Assembly (NCBI GenBank): GCA_021817565.1
Contig: JAKAUP010000007.1
Span: 216,497-271,473 of the forward strand
Direction: 5' to 3'
Length of the DNA stretch: 54,977 bases
DNA from: Microcaldota archaeon
GTDB lineage: Archaea; Micrarchaeota; Micrarchaeia; Micrarchaeales; Micrarchaeaceae
Shown here: positions 6,983 to 16,267 of the stretch, piece after piece
Layout of the letters: each line of letters starts with the position of its first letter
How positions within the stretch are numbered: the first letter of the stretch is position 1
Program-made: the position numbers and the translations under genes
Notes under the pieces: generated by a model
Told to the model about the DNA's origin: nothing
The model's input: only the letters and a program-made list of their open reading frames with translations
Databases searched by the model: none

Positions 6983-8284
6983 ATGGGAGGCGAAGCAATC
7001 ATCGGCAGGTATACGTGGAACACAGCCCCGATGCCAAAAATGATGCGCAGGGAAGAGGAAGCATCCAAAACGGAGACTCCTGAACCAATAAGAAAGGCGT
7101 TCATCGCCGAGTTTTTTGCGGATCCGGGCAAGCAGGCAAAAAGTGAGTCGATTCTAAGTGATTATGAGAAGAAGGTAAAGTGGGCGATCTTTTACATAAG
7201 CAGCCAAATCGGGATGGAAAGGGATGAAAAGAGCGCCAGCACAGGAGTAAACAAAGTGGATGAAAAAAAGCTGTTCGAGGCAGCGAACAGGTTCATGAAT
7301 CACATACTAAGGGCGGAATACAAAGAGAGCTCGGATCTCTCATCACTCTCGCTCGAGAACCGGACAAACTGTTTTTCCTCATCATTGTTCCTATGGGATG
7401 TGTTCAGAAGGATGGGGAAGGAGACGCAGGGTATTCGCACGATTGACCATCTCATCCTGACTGGGGAAAATTATGCGATCGATTCGGTCAGCGAAGAAGC
7501 GGTATACCCGATAAAAATTATAGACAAAAAGTACCGGTTTTATGAGAAAGTCAACCTTGAAATGGACATACCATCAATGTCTTGCGTTAATCTGGGGATA
7601 CGCATTCTTCAACGCAAAGGAACAGACGAAGATGCATACAACAAAGCGAATCTCCTATTCATTGCAGCAGAAAAAAATGTAGCAGGCATGTCCAAATACA
7701 AGTCGGGAATCTGCAAGGCGGAATATCTAAAAAGGCAGGGAAGGGAAGCGGAGGCAAAAGATGTCATAAAGAAATTATTGGAGGAGGAGCCGGACAATCT
7801 AATTCTATGGGCCAGCTTAGTAGCGTACTCCGAGAAAAGTGAGCTGGAGGGGATACTTAAAAAGATAGAGTCAATAAGGTGGGACAAAAGAAGGAAAGAG
7901 GATGCAGAAGTGCTCAAAGCAGACATACACAGGTATATGGGGGAAAACAAAAAGGCATCATGTATTTATATAAAGCTGCTAAGGAGAAACTCAAGAAATT
8001 CAGACGCATTGCTCGGGCTTGGAGACATAGCCGTGATATCAGGGAAAACCAAACTTGCGGTAAAAATTTTGAGGGATGCATACCGTAATGCTCCATACCA
8101 TAACAGTCTCTATTTAGACATAAGGGCAGGTGTTGAAAAAAGAATGGAGGAGATAAGAGATATGCAGAAGCTGAAAGAGGAGAGAAGAGGCAAGATAAAC
8201 AGGGCGGTAAGGCGGGCTATTCAAAGAATAAAAGGAACGGCAGCCCAGCTAATCAAGCATCGAATAAATGTGCAGGCAGAATAG
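6983..8284 (+). CDS. Cys-His-Asp (transglutaminase-like) domain plus TPR-like repeats, paralog A
   Basis: The protein has 433 residues from ATG 6983, chosen because a TATA box lies within the earlier alternative start. The N-terminal 200 residues contain NRTNCFSSSLFLWDVFRRMG, then IRTIDHLILTGENYAIDS. The spacing of Cys, His and Asp matches a transglutaminase/papain-like core (SirB1-like), where these three form a catalytic triad. The C-terminal half (about 230-430) is a series of helix pairs resembling TPRs (AEYLKRQGREAEAKDVIKKL; ALLGLGDIAVISGKTKLAVK), and the last 35 residues are very basic. It lies directly upstream of a paralog with the same plan. No signal peptide. The catalytic role is inferred from motif spacing only. 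Confidence 0.6.
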   Translation: MGGEAIIGRYTWNTAPMPKMMRREEEASKTETPEPIRKAFIAEFFADPGKQAKSESILSDYEKKVKWAIFYISSQIGMERDEKSASTGVNKVDEKKLFEAANRFMNHILRAEYKESSDLSSLSLENRTNCFSSSLFLWDVFRRMGKETQGIRTIDHLILTGENYAIDSVSEEAVYPIKIIDKKYRFYEKVNLEMDIPSMSCVNLGIRILQRKGTDEDAYNKANLLFIAAEKNVAGMSKYKSGICKAEYLKRQGREAEAKDVIKKLLEEEPDNLILWASLVAYSEKSELEGILKKIESIRWDKRRKEDAEVLKADIHRYMGENKKASCIYIKLLRRNSRNSDALLGLGDIAVISGKTKLAVKILRDAYRNAPYHNSLYLDIRAGVEKRMEEIRDMQKLKEERRGKINRAVRRAIQRIKGTAAQLIKHRINVQAE

Positions 8285-8308
8285 CTGTGATTCAAAACAA
8301 GAGAAAAA

Positions 8309-9514
8309 ATGGTGGATATGGAGAAACGGGTGGAAAAGGGGCACGGAAGCGAACAGCTCCATGTAAGCACCGCGCTCAGAACCAGGGAAGCATGGGAAGT
8401 AGAGGGTATGCCGGAATACATCCGGAAAATACTTCTAGCGGAGTTTTTCGCCTTCCCGGAGTATAACCAAAACAGAAAGCACATAGCGGAAACGTACGAA
8501 AACCGCGTAAAGGGGTTCACGGATTACATATGCAATTTTTGGGAGATAAAGGAGGAGGAGAAAGGCGATGCCGAAGCATGGAGGAAGAGGGTAGCGGAGA
8601 TTCCAGAAGAGGCGCTCTTTATGCAGCTATGCACCTTTGTCTATACCGAACTTGAACATGCCAATACATCCAATGTTACTCTATCGCGCTCAGTAATGGA
8701 AAACAAGCAGAACTGCTTTACACTGTCAACCTTTGCATGGGACGTGCTGCACAGAATGGGCAAGGAGACAACCTGTGCCATAACGAGAAACCACGCGTTC
8801 TTGGTCGGAGACGAATATGTATTGGATATCGCAATCGGGGTGTATCCACATCCCCTAATAGATAAGTACTATGGAGAGTACGAAATCGTGCGAAATATGG
8901 AGCGCAACATACCATCAATCGCATCAAGAAATATAGCACTGATATACGGATCACTTACCCCGAATGTGGATCATAGTAAGATGGAAGCGCTTGCCCGCGC
9001 CGCATTGGAAACGTCGCAGGGCATATCAGATTATGTGCCAACATCAATCATGGCGCATGCGCTTCATGAAGAGGGGAATACACACGAGGCAAAGGAAGTG
9101 CTCAAGACATTGCTAAGGAAAGAGCCAGGTAGGCTTGAGGCATGGTACGACCTTTATAAAATCTCCGAAGAAAAGCACGAACTTAAAGAAATATTAAGGA
9201 ACATCGATTCGGTAGGGACTGGGAACCGGAGGGACAGGGAAAACGCAGAGGCGCTTCGGGCGATTACGCTGCTTAAAATGGGACATAAGTTAAGGGCGAA
9301 AAGGGCGTTCAAAAGGCTATGCGAACAGAACGGGAAGAATGCAGATGCATTATTCTGGATGGCTGTCATGGAAAATGGCGCAGGGAGGCAGAACAGAGCG
9401 CAAAAACTGTTAAAAGAGGCGAACAGAGCAGCAGAAGAGTGGGACAGCATATACATAAAAATAGAAGAATACAGCGCAACCCTCATGGAAGAGATATCAA
9501 GGAAGATGCAGTAA
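8309..9514 (+). CDS. Cys-His-Asp (transglutaminase-like) domain plus TPR-like repeats, paralog B
   Basis: This 401-residue paralog of the upstream gene has the same order of parts: an opening segment YIRKILLAEFFAFPEYNQNR parallel to AFIAEFFADPG in paralog A, then NKQNCFTLSTFAWDVLHRMG, NHAFLVGDEYVLDIAIG with Cys, His and Asp in triad order, then TPR-like helices (MAHALHEEGNTHEAKEVLKT; ALFWMAVMENGAGRQNRAQK). The GDEYVLDIA segment is closer to classic transglutaminase cores than in paralog A. The 24-nt spacing to the upstream stop points to one operon. Divergence between the paralogs suggests different partners or substrates. Confidence 0.6.
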   Translation: MVDMEKRVEKGHGSEQLHVSTALRTREAWEVEGMPEYIRKILLAEFFAFPEYNQNRKHIAETYENRVKGFTDYICNFWEIKEEEKGDAEAWRKRVAEIPEEALFMQLCTFVYTELEHANTSNVTLSRSVMENKQNCFTLSTFAWDVLHRMGKETTCAITRNHAFLVGDEYVLDIAIGVYPHPLIDKYYGEYEIVRNMERNIPSIASRNIALIYGSLTPNVDHSKMEALARAALETSQGISDYVPTSIMAHALHEEGNTHEAKEVLKTLLRKEPGRLEAWYDLYKISEEKHELKEILRNIDSVGTGNRRDRENAEALRAITLLKMGHKLRAKRAFKRLCEQNGKNADALFWMAVMENGAGRQNRAQKLLKEANRAAEEWDSIYIKIEEYSATLMEEISRKMQ

Positions 9515-9548
9515 AAGAGGGAGAGACGGGATGACAGCAGCGGTGCAG

Positions 9549-11894
9549 TCAGAAGCGCGCATTCCTGTGCAGGTAACCGAAAACGCCCACAACCAGAGAG
9601 AACAACAGAGCAGCGAAGCTGATAATCCAGGAGTACCAAAGGTAGGTCTGGGGCTTATAATAGAGGGTTAGAGTGTAGTTGCCGGGTTTGTCAACATACC
9701 ATGCGTTTGCGAATCCGTTGACGAGTATGTGGGAGGAGGGAGGGAGTGGGGCACCATTCAGGTAAAGAACCCAGTTAGGGTCGTAGGTTTCCCTGAAGAC
9801 AAGGTAGTAAGGTGTGGTTGCGCCACTTACAAAAACGTCTATCTTGGTTGGGGTTTTTTGGACGAATTTTATAGCAGGCGGAGAAAAGTTCTTTATTGTA
9901 TAAATTTGTACCGTATTGGACGCATTGAAAAGGGATTCGGTCCCATACCAAAGTATGCTGCCTAAAACATTTTGCGAATACACAGAATATTTGCTGATAT
10001 TTATGTTTTCATATCCGATAAGGTTGATTACCTGTTCAGATCCCAGTCCATTTTCCGTAAGTATATCGGACGAGTAGACTAATGGCGCCGCATCTCTATT
10101 CACATAAACGCTTGAATTACCAAATCTTTTAACGAATTCAATACCATTTGAAGCGTTCAGATTCCGGTATATATCAGAAAGATTGTACGGAAGCAATAGA
10201 TGATTCGGTCCAAACGAGGTATTTGCAGTGTCCCCTTGTACGACAATATACCTTATACCAAAAGTCGACAAAGCGGCAGAAATGTTAAATCCTTGGCTGC
10301 GGGTGTTCTGTACGGCGTTAACAGTCAAATAACTATACTGGCCCTGGGAAGGAGGGAAGAAATATTCGTTGTAAGCGGTAAAACCCCCGGTGTATACCGG
10401 CGCACGTATAATCGATGAATATATGTCCGGGGCATCATACCATTTTGACAAATGCCAATCATCATCAGAGGGAAGCGTTGCAACAGCATAGCCGCTTACG
10501 TTCTGGTTTATATAAGAAGCTATATTGATGACGTAAGAAGGGAAATTAGTTATGAAAGGCAATAAATGGTTTGTCCATGGAACCCCATTTGTTGCTATGG
10601 GCAAGAACGTATTAAAATATAAGAACAAAACACAAAATAGCGCAGTCAAAGCAACACAGAAATAAAACAGGTACCTGTTATTATCTCTTGTAATAGAAAA
10701 GAGGTAGGACAACCCAAATCCAAATAAAGCAGCAATTATAAAAAATATTATTTGGTTTGAAGCGCTGCCGTACCTAAAAGCCAAAAAATCAGGCGATATC
10801 CTGTAAAGGTATGAGAATAAGACACCAAATGGCTTATGTATCGTACCGGAGAGCCCAAAAAAAAGCAGAAGAGAAAGCGCGAGTGCAGATATTGCGCCAA
10901 TCTCTATTTTTTTGTCCTTTTTCTGATTCTTTAAAAACATGATTGTTACTAATGAAATAGACAACAAGGCTACAAAAAACGACACAAAATATAGCAAATC
11001 AGGGTATGTCAAAAAACTGAAAGGGAATGCGCTCTCAAAACTTAAAAAAATATTCGAAGCGTAATTTGAAAAATCAAAGGCGGAATTACCTTCAACTAAA
11101 AGCAATTGATTAGATAGTACCCTATTTGATATTAAAACAGTAACAATCTGTGGGAGAACTATCGCATAGCTCAAAATAAGAACCAAAAGCCCAAAGGTAG
11201 CCTGTTTTAGCACAGTCTTTCTATAACTGGACAAAAGAGGCACGAGGAAGAATAAAAGTAACAACAAGGACACCTGAATTATCAATGTGCTACCTACAAA
11301 ATACAACAACGAAGCGACTGCTACAACAGAAAACGAGAAAAGCATAAGATTATTTTTCCCGGAAGCAATAGACTTCTGGAAAAAGTAAAAAACAAGCAAT
11401 GCCGAAGGAAGAATCAAAATTCCAGAATAGGTAGCACCGAAGTCTGAAAAAACCGAAACAAAAATTAAAGAGGCAAAAAAAGAGCCAAGTGCCTTCGAGA
11501 AATCATCTTTCATCGGAGATATTTTATAAATAAAGAAGAACATACCTATACTGCCAATCACTCTCAAAAAGAGCATCTCTGTAATGAGACTATACTTTAT
11601 CGCGTTTACTCCAAATCCCAAGAACGGCAAATAAAAAACAACGGCTAATATCAAACCTATCGGACTATTTGCGCTTTGGCCAATTAATCCAGAATAATTA
11701 TTCTGGCTCCACAAGAAAAAACTAGAATAAACATTACCAATTCCATTATAATAAAAAGAAAGGTCTCCACCAAAAGGGTAAGCGTTTCTGAAGTATAACA
11801 AAGCAGATATGACACTAAATCCCAGAAGCATAAGGACGAGCATTAGAACAGGCATACCTTTTTTCGAAATCTTATCACGGCTAACAAACACCAT
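9549..11894 (-). CDS. GT-C type membrane glycosyltransferase-like protein
   Basis: The protein has 781 residues from ATG 11894; a TTG at 11942 would overlap the divergent gene and is unlikely. About a dozen hydrophobic helices fill residues 15-430, followed by a large extracytoplasmic domain (about 440-750) and a final membrane helix near 760-780. The first outside loop carries GGDLSFYYNGIG, an acidic motif where GT-C enzymes bind metal or lipid-phosphate donor. The closing beta domain (YLVFRETYDPNWVLYLNG; KPGNYTLTLYYKPQ) resembles the C-terminal domain seen in YfhO- and AftD-like proteins. It probably uses a polyprenyl-phosphate sugar on the outer membrane face. It heads the glycan cluster, transcribed divergently from it. 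Confidence 0.65.
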   Translation of the reverse strand: MVFVSRDKISKKGMPVLMLVLMLLGFSVISALLYFRNAYPFGGDLSFYYNGIGNVYSSFFLWSQNNYSGLIGQSANSPIGLILAVVFYLPFLGFGVNAIKYSLITEMLFLRVIGSIGMFFFIYKISPMKDDFSKALGSFFASLIFVSVFSDFGATYSGILILPSALLVFYFFQKSIASGKNNLMLFSFSVVAVASLLYFVGSTLIIQVSLLLLLFFLVPLLSSYRKTVLKQATFGLLVLILSYAIVLPQIVTVLISNRVLSNQLLLVEGNSAFDFSNYASNIFLSFESAFPFSFLTYPDLLYFVSFFVALLSISLVTIMFLKNQKKDKKIEIGAISALALSLLLFFGLSGTIHKPFGVLFSYLYRISPDFLAFRYGSASNQIIFFIIAALFGFGLSYLFSITRDNNRYLFYFCVALTALFCVLFLYFNTFLPIATNGVPWTNHLLPFITNFPSYVINIASYINQNVSGYAVATLPSDDDWHLSKWYDAPDIYSSIIRAPVYTGGFTAYNEYFFPPSQGQYSYLTVNAVQNTRSQGFNISAALSTFGIRYIVVQGDTANTSFGPNHLLLPYNLSDIYRNLNASNGIEFVKRFGNSSVYVNRDAAPLVYSSDILTENGLGSEQVINLIGYENINISKYSVYSQNVLGSILWYGTESLFNASNTVQIYTIKNFSPPAIKFVQKTPTKIDVFVSGATTPYYLVFRETYDPNWVLYLNGAPLPPSSHILVNGFANAWYVDKPGNYTLTLYYKPQTYLWYSWIISFAALLFSLVVGVFGYLHRNARF

Positions 11895-11929
11895 ATAAGG
11901 ATTAAATAGCTGAATATTATTATAAAAGT
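11895..11929. promoter_or_regulatory. Divergent promoter region of the glycan cluster
   Basis: Only 35 bp separate the ATGs at 11894 (minus) and 11930 (plus). The plus strand has GGATTAAATAGC about 25 nt before 11930, and the minus strand has TATAATAATATTC about 25-30 nt before 11894. Both genes would be leaderless, with the two TATA boxes side by side, so the basal factors must compete or act together. Confidence 0.55.
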
Positions 11930-13039
11930 ATGGAAAAGTCAATTCTTGCGGGCATTTTTAAAAAAGTAATAGTAAGAAAAAAAGCAAATATAGATGCATC
12001 AAAACTGAACAGGATACTGGTACTGAGACTAGGGGCAATGGGGGATGTGGTAAGAACGACTCCGATGCTTAGGGAGTTAAGAAGGATGGTGCCGAACGCA
12101 AGGATAGACTATCTGGTAAGCGGGAGGGTAAGCGAGGTACTGGAAGGGAATCCGAATGTGGATAGGATAATAAGGCTGAATGGGCAGATATACGGGCTAT
12201 CCTTCCAGACAATAGCCACATTTTACAGAGCGGCAAGAAGAATAAGGAAGGAAAAATACGACCTTATGATAAACCTGGAACCGCACTATTTCTCACAGTT
12301 TTTCACGCTGATGTGCGGCATACCTATAGTCATAGGGTGGGACAGGGCAGGGGAAGGGTTCGCACTGAACAACAAAGTGGAATATGACGGGAGGAGCAAC
12401 GAGATATACAAGGCATTGGAGACGCTCAAGTTCATAGGAAGGTACAGAAAGAACGCAGACCTGGAGATATACATAGGGAAGAAGGAGAGAGAGTTCGCAC
12501 GAAAGGAGCTGTCAAAGGCAAGAAAGGGAAGGTTAATAGCGATAGCTCCGGGCGCAACAAGGAATCAGAGGGCATCGGAGACAATAAGGAGATGGCCTGA
12601 AGAGAGATATAGGGAACTGTCGGAAAGGCTTGCAAGGATGGGCTACACAATAGTATTCGTGGGAGACAGGCACGACAAGGGTGTAATAAAGAAAGTATCG
12701 GGAAACCTCAAAAAGGGCAGCTACATAGATACATCGGGAAAGACAACCATAAAGGAGATGGCCGCAATAATTGGCATGTGCGACCTATTCATATCTCATG
12801 ACTCGGGACCGATGCACATCGCCGCAGCAGTAAAGACACCAATAATAGCGCTTTTCGGTTCGACAGAACCAAGGAGGGCGGCGCCGCTGACAAAGAATTC
12901 GATAGTGATATACAAGAGAAGAAAAAACGAGCCGCTACAGTATGACATCTACGGAAGGTATATAAACACAGATATGGATTACCTAAAGAGAATATCTGTA
13001 GAAGAGGTAATCTCTCAGGTTAAAAAGCCAAATAGCTAA
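11930..13039 (+). CDS. GT9 glycosyltransferase (heptosyltransferase-like)
   Basis: This 369-residue protein has the features of the GT9 family (ADP-heptose:LPS heptosyltransferases). The N-terminal RILVLRLGAMGDVVRTTPML is the family signature, and it is followed by LRRMVPNARIDYLVSGRVSE. The C-terminal donor half has IAIAPGATRNQR, FVGDRHDKGVIKKV and the diagnostic HDSGPMHIAAAVKTPIIALF with GSTEPRRAAP. Bacterial GT9 enzymes add heptose to lipopolysaccharide. An archaeon has no LPS, so the acceptor here is probably an N-glycan or glycolipid and the donor may be a nucleotide-heptose; gmhA lies 13 kb away. It is the first gene of a plus-strand run of four (spacings 24, 18 and 15 nt). Confidence 0.85.
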   Translation: MEKSILAGIFKKVIVRKKANIDASKLNRILVLRLGAMGDVVRTTPMLRELRRMVPNARIDYLVSGRVSEVLEGNPNVDRIIRLNGQIYGLSFQTIATFYRAARRIRKEKYDLMINLEPHYFSQFFTLMCGIPIVIGWDRAGEGFALNNKVEYDGRSNEIYKALETLKFIGRYRKNADLEIYIGKKEREFARKELSKARKGRLIAIAPGATRNQRASETIRRWPEERYRELSERLARMGYTIVFVGDRHDKGVIKKVSGNLKKGSYIDTSGKTTIKEMAAIIGMCDLFISHDSGPMHIAAAVKTPIIALFGSTEPRRAAPLTKNSIVIYKRRKNEPLQYDIYGRYINTDMDYLKRISVEEVISQVKKPNS

Positions 13040-13063
13040 TCATCTTACCAAAAAGGTCAAGGA

Positions 13064-14125
13064 ATGCGTGTTGCACTTACTGGCATCAAAGGAGATTTCG
13101 TTAAAGGGAGCGGTTCAGGTATAGTCAGATACAATACGGAGCTGTACGATAATCTAATCAGAAGAAAACTGGATGTGGGTATTCTAGAGTTCAGAAACTT
13201 ATTCCAATACACCTTAAAAACCGGGTTAAACGACCTAAGTGGATATGATATAATCCACAACCCTGTAGGTATAAAGGTGACCATACCATTTAGGAAAGGA
13301 AAAGCAAAAATGGTAAATACAGTGCATGATTTAATATTTATAAAAAATCCAGAGCTCTACAACGAAAGAACAAAAGTAAAAGATAGTTTAAGCGTAAGCC
13401 TGAGAAAAAAGCTACTACTGGACTATTCAAAAATCTCAATATGGTCGGACATTAAGTTCTCTGATCATATAATAACTGATGCTGCGCTCGTGAAAAATGA
13501 GTTAGTAGAGATGGGCCTTTCAAGAAATACGGTATCAGTAGTGCCGTTGGGGGTCGATAAACGTTTTATCAAGAAGGCAGCATCAAAGAAAAATAAGATT
13601 TTTACTGTCGGGTATATCGGATCTTTCCAACGCAAGAAAAACGTAGGCTTTGCAATAGAAGCATTCAACAAATTCCAAAAAATATATGCCAAAGGTTCAA
13701 TAATGGAACTTTGGGGAAGCCCGAAATCTCCGGAATATGAATACACAAGATCCCTCGCCGCAAACAATAAAAACATAATATTCAAGGGATTTGCCCCAGA
13801 AGAAATGATTGTACAAACATATGATCGTTTTCACGTAGCTGTATTTCCAATAATCTCAACCGGTTTTGAACTTGAGATACTAGAAGCACAATCCAGAGGC
13901 ATCCCGGTAATAACCTGCAAGGACTCGAAGATACCATCAGAAGTCAGGAAGTACTGCCTAGAATCTAAAAATGCAGAACACGCAGCAGAAATAATTAAAA
14001 ATCTTGCAGAGAATGGATATAACGAAAAGGCAGCAAAAATTGCCATGAGGTATGCACGAACTTTTACTTGGGATAGGACAGCAGAAGAAACTATAAAAGT
14101 GTACAATAAAATAATAGAAGATTAA
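13064..14125 (+). CDS. Glycosyltransferase, GT4-like
   Basis: The 353-residue GT-B protein has the N-terminal glycine-rich turn GSGSGIVRYNTELYDNL and the donor-domain start FTVGYIGSFQRKKNVGFAIE. The C-terminal region has FKGFAPEEMIVQTYDRFHVA and ISTGFELEILEAQSRGIPVI, where the family's E-x7-E is reduced to FELEILEAQSRG. HNPVGIKVTIPF and VNTVHDLIFIKNPELY match other archaeal GT4 enzymes. It is placed between the GT9 gene and the sugar-nucleotide genes. Donor and acceptor are not known. Confidence 0.82.
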   Translation: MRVALTGIKGDFVKGSGSGIVRYNTELYDNLIRRKLDVGILEFRNLFQYTLKTGLNDLSGYDIIHNPVGIKVTIPFRKGKAKMVNTVHDLIFIKNPELYNERTKVKDSLSVSLRKKLLLDYSKISIWSDIKFSDHIITDAALVKNELVEMGLSRNTVSVVPLGVDKRFIKKAASKKNKIFTVGYIGSFQRKKNVGFAIEAFNKFQKIYAKGSIMELWGSPKSPEYEYTRSLAANNKNIIFKGFAPEEMIVQTYDRFHVAVFPIISTGFELEILEAQSRGIPVITCKDSKIPSEVRKYCLESKNAEHAAEIIKNLAENGYNEKAAKIAMRYARTFTWDRTAEETIKVYNKIIED

Positions 14126-14143
14126 ATATCGAGTTGATATAAC

Positions 14144-15076
14144 ATGGAAAAGATACTACTTACTGGTGCGTCAGGGTTTGTCGGACAAGAACTCAGGAAA
14201 AAATTAGAGGGAAAATACGAATTGCACATACTTGAAAGATATGTAACTGGCAGATACGGTCTAGATAAGAATACCCATCTGCATTACGCAAATCTTACTG
14301 ATTACACCGCAGTAAAAAAATTGGTAAGAAGTGTAAGACCTAACTATTGTATACATCTTGCCGCGATAAGTGCAGTAAGCTTCAGCTATGAGAATTACAT
14401 AGAAGTCACAGAGACAGACTACACTGGTACGATAAACTTGGCCGAGACGTGTTATAGAGAAAATCCTGATTTCAAACAATTTATTTTCTCCGGAACATCC
14501 GAAGAATACGGCACTACGCTACGTTCAAAAAATAAAAAATTGAAAGAAGAATCTAAACTGGAGCCGAATTCGCCATACGCTGTTGCAAAGGTCGCTGCAG
14601 ATTACTACTTACAGTATATGGCGAAAGCGTATGATTTTCCTTATACGATAATACGCCCCTTCAATACCTACGGCAGAAAAGATAACGACCATTTTTTCGT
14701 GGAGAGAGTTGTTACACAGATGCTAAAGGGAGGGCCTGTTACTCTGGGTGATCCTAACGCAGTGCGGGACTGGTTATACATAGATGATCATGTCGAAGGT
14801 TACGTTAAGGCAATAAATAACAAGAAGGCAATAGGGGAAACGATACAGTTGTGTACAGGTAAGGGTTATACCACAAAGGAGACAGCAGAAAAAATCGGAA
14901 AGATTATCGGATATAAAGGGGATATAAAATGGGGCGTTACGGCTCAAAGACCTCTTGACGCATATGTACTTATAGGGGACAACAGCAAAGCAAAAAACAT
15001 CCTTGGCTGGTCTCCAAAGTACACTTTTGAAGAAGGTATCAGGAAAACTATAAATTACTGGAAGAGTTCTATTTAA
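14144..15076 (+). CDS. NAD(P)-dependent sugar-nucleotide 4,6-dehydratase/epimerase (SDR)
   Basis: This 310-residue extended SDR binds NAD(P) through TGASGFVGQ and converts a nucleotide sugar. Catalytic SPYAVAK (YxxxK) is preceded by SGTSEEYG: a hydroxyl residue followed by Glu, the arrangement of GDP-mannose 4,6-dehydratase, whereas plain epimerases lack that Glu. RPFNTYG and VRDWLYIDDHVEGYVKA are further family marks. With the His-type DegT enzyme 15 nt downstream it would supply a 4-keto-6-deoxy sugar for 3-deoxygenation. GDP-mannose, CDP-glucose or a GDP-heptose are all possible substrates. An ordinary epimerase remains possible. Confidence 0.75.
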   Translation: MEKILLTGASGFVGQELRKKLEGKYELHILERYVTGRYGLDKNTHLHYANLTDYTAVKKLVRSVRPNYCIHLAAISAVSFSYENYIEVTETDYTGTINLAETCYRENPDFKQFIFSGTSEEYGTTLRSKNKKLKEESKLEPNSPYAVAKVAADYYLQYMAKAYDFPYTIIRPFNTYGRKDNDHFFVERVVTQMLKGGPVTLGDPNAVRDWLYIDDHVEGYVKAINNKKAIGETIQLCTGKGYTTKETAEKIGKIIGYKGDIKWGVTAQRPLDAYVLIGDNSKAKNILGWSPKYTFEEGIRKTINYWKSSI

Positions 15077-15091
15077 GAAGGGAAAGATAAT

Positions 15092-16267
15092 ATGTTCAAG
15101 GTTACTGTTGGGGATTTGAAAATAACAAAGGAAGACATAAAGATGGTCAATAATGTGCTGCATTCCAGTAGGTTATCATATGGTCCTTATTCTAGAGAAT
15201 TCGAAAAGGAGTTTGCAACCATGCACCAATCTAAATTCGGTGTATTCACAAATAGCGGTACAAGCGCCTTGCATATCGCCTTAAGCTCAATAAAGGAGAA
15301 ATACGGGTTTGACGAAGGGGACGAGGTAATTGTCCCAGCCACAACCTTTATTGCCACGTCCAATATTGTGATACACAACAACATGAAACCTGTTTTTGTG
15401 GACGTGAAAGAAAGCAGTTTTAACATAGACCCAGAAAAAATAGAAGAGGCAATAACCGCGAGAACAAAAGCAATAATCCCAGTACACTTACTAGGCCTTC
15501 CTGCAGAGATGGACAAGATAATGAGCATAGCAAAAAAACACAAATTAAGGGTAATAGAAGATTCCGCAGAAACTATGTTTGCCAAATACAAAGGTAAAAG
15601 CGTAGGTTCCTTTGGGGACATAGGCTGTTTTTCCACATATGTTGCACATTACATAGTTACAGGGGTGGGCGGTCTTAATACAACCTCAAATCCAAATCTT
15701 GCTGTTTTGCTGCGCAGTTATGCAAACCACGGGAGAGACTCGATATACATAAACATAGACGATGACAAAACTAAAAACAAGAAAAAATTCCACGAGATAG
15801 TCGAAAGAAGATTCAAATTTGTGCGGTTGGGACATAGTTTCAGAGCTACAGAAATGGAGGCAGCAATAGGGTTATCCCAACTCAAACGCAAAAACAAGAT
15901 AATATCTGCCAGGAAAAGAGTTGCGGGGGTATACAGAAAAGGTCTGTCTGACCTTTCAGAATACCTGCAATTTCAGGAAGCTACCAAAGGAGCAGATAAC
16001 ACCTATATGCTGTTTGGGATATTATTGAAGGATTTGGACAAGAGGGAGTTAGTTAACTACCTGGAAGACAACGGAGTTGAGACAAGGGATTTACTGCCCC
16101 TCATAAACCAACCAGTGTACCAAAAATTATTGAAGATAAAAATGGACAAGTACCCGGTATCTAAAAAACTGATAAAATCAGGTTTCTATATCGGTTGTCA
16201 CCAATATATAACGGACAAACAGGCGGAATACGTTGTGAAGGTGTTCCACAACTTCTTCAAAAGGTAA
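15092..16267 (+). CDS. DegT/DnrJ-fold enzyme with His in place of the PLP lysine (ColD/RfbH-like 3-dehydratase)
   Basis: The 391-residue protein has the DegT/DnrJ/EryC1/StrS fold: FTNSGTSALHIALSSIK, DEVIVPATTFIATSN, AIIPVHLLGLPAEMDKI and the cofactor aspartate in VIEDSAETMFAKYKGK. The place of the Schiff-base lysine (normally SFxxxKxxTTGEGG) reads STYVAHYIVTGVGG, with His186 instead of Lys. Histidine at this site is the hallmark of ColD (His188 in E. coli) and RfbH, which use PMP/PLP as a dehydratase to remove the 3-hydroxyl from a 4-keto-6-deoxy sugar. SYANHGRDSIYIN and LGHSFRATEMEAAIGLSQLK also resemble those enzymes more than plain aminotransferases. No iron-sulfur cysteines are seen, so it is closer to ColD than RfbH. 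Product: perhaps a 3,6-dideoxy sugar. Confidence 0.75.
   Translation: MFKVTVGDLKITKEDIKMVNNVLHSSRLSYGPYSREFEKEFATMHQSKFGVFTNSGTSALHIALSSIKEKYGFDEGDEVIVPATTFIATSNIVIHNNMKPVFVDVKESSFNIDPEKIEEAITARTKAIIPVHLLGLPAEMDKIMSIAKKHKLRVIEDSAETMFAKYKGKSVGSFGDIGCFSTYVAHYIVTGVGGLNTTSNPNLAVLLRSYANHGRDSIYINIDDDKTKNKKKFHEIVERRFKFVRLGHSFRATEMEAAIGLSQLKRKNKIISARKRVAGVYRKGLSDLSEYLQFQEATKGADNTYMLFGILLKDLDKRELVNYLEDNGVETRDLLPLINQPVYQKLLKIKMDKYPVSKKLIKSGFYIGCHQYITDKQAEYVVKVFHNFFKR

Noticed and set aside
11895-11942. TTG start at 11942 for the GT-C gene
   Set aside because: It would overlap the divergent GT9 gene start and cover its TATA box; ATG 11894 has its own TATA box at the right distance.
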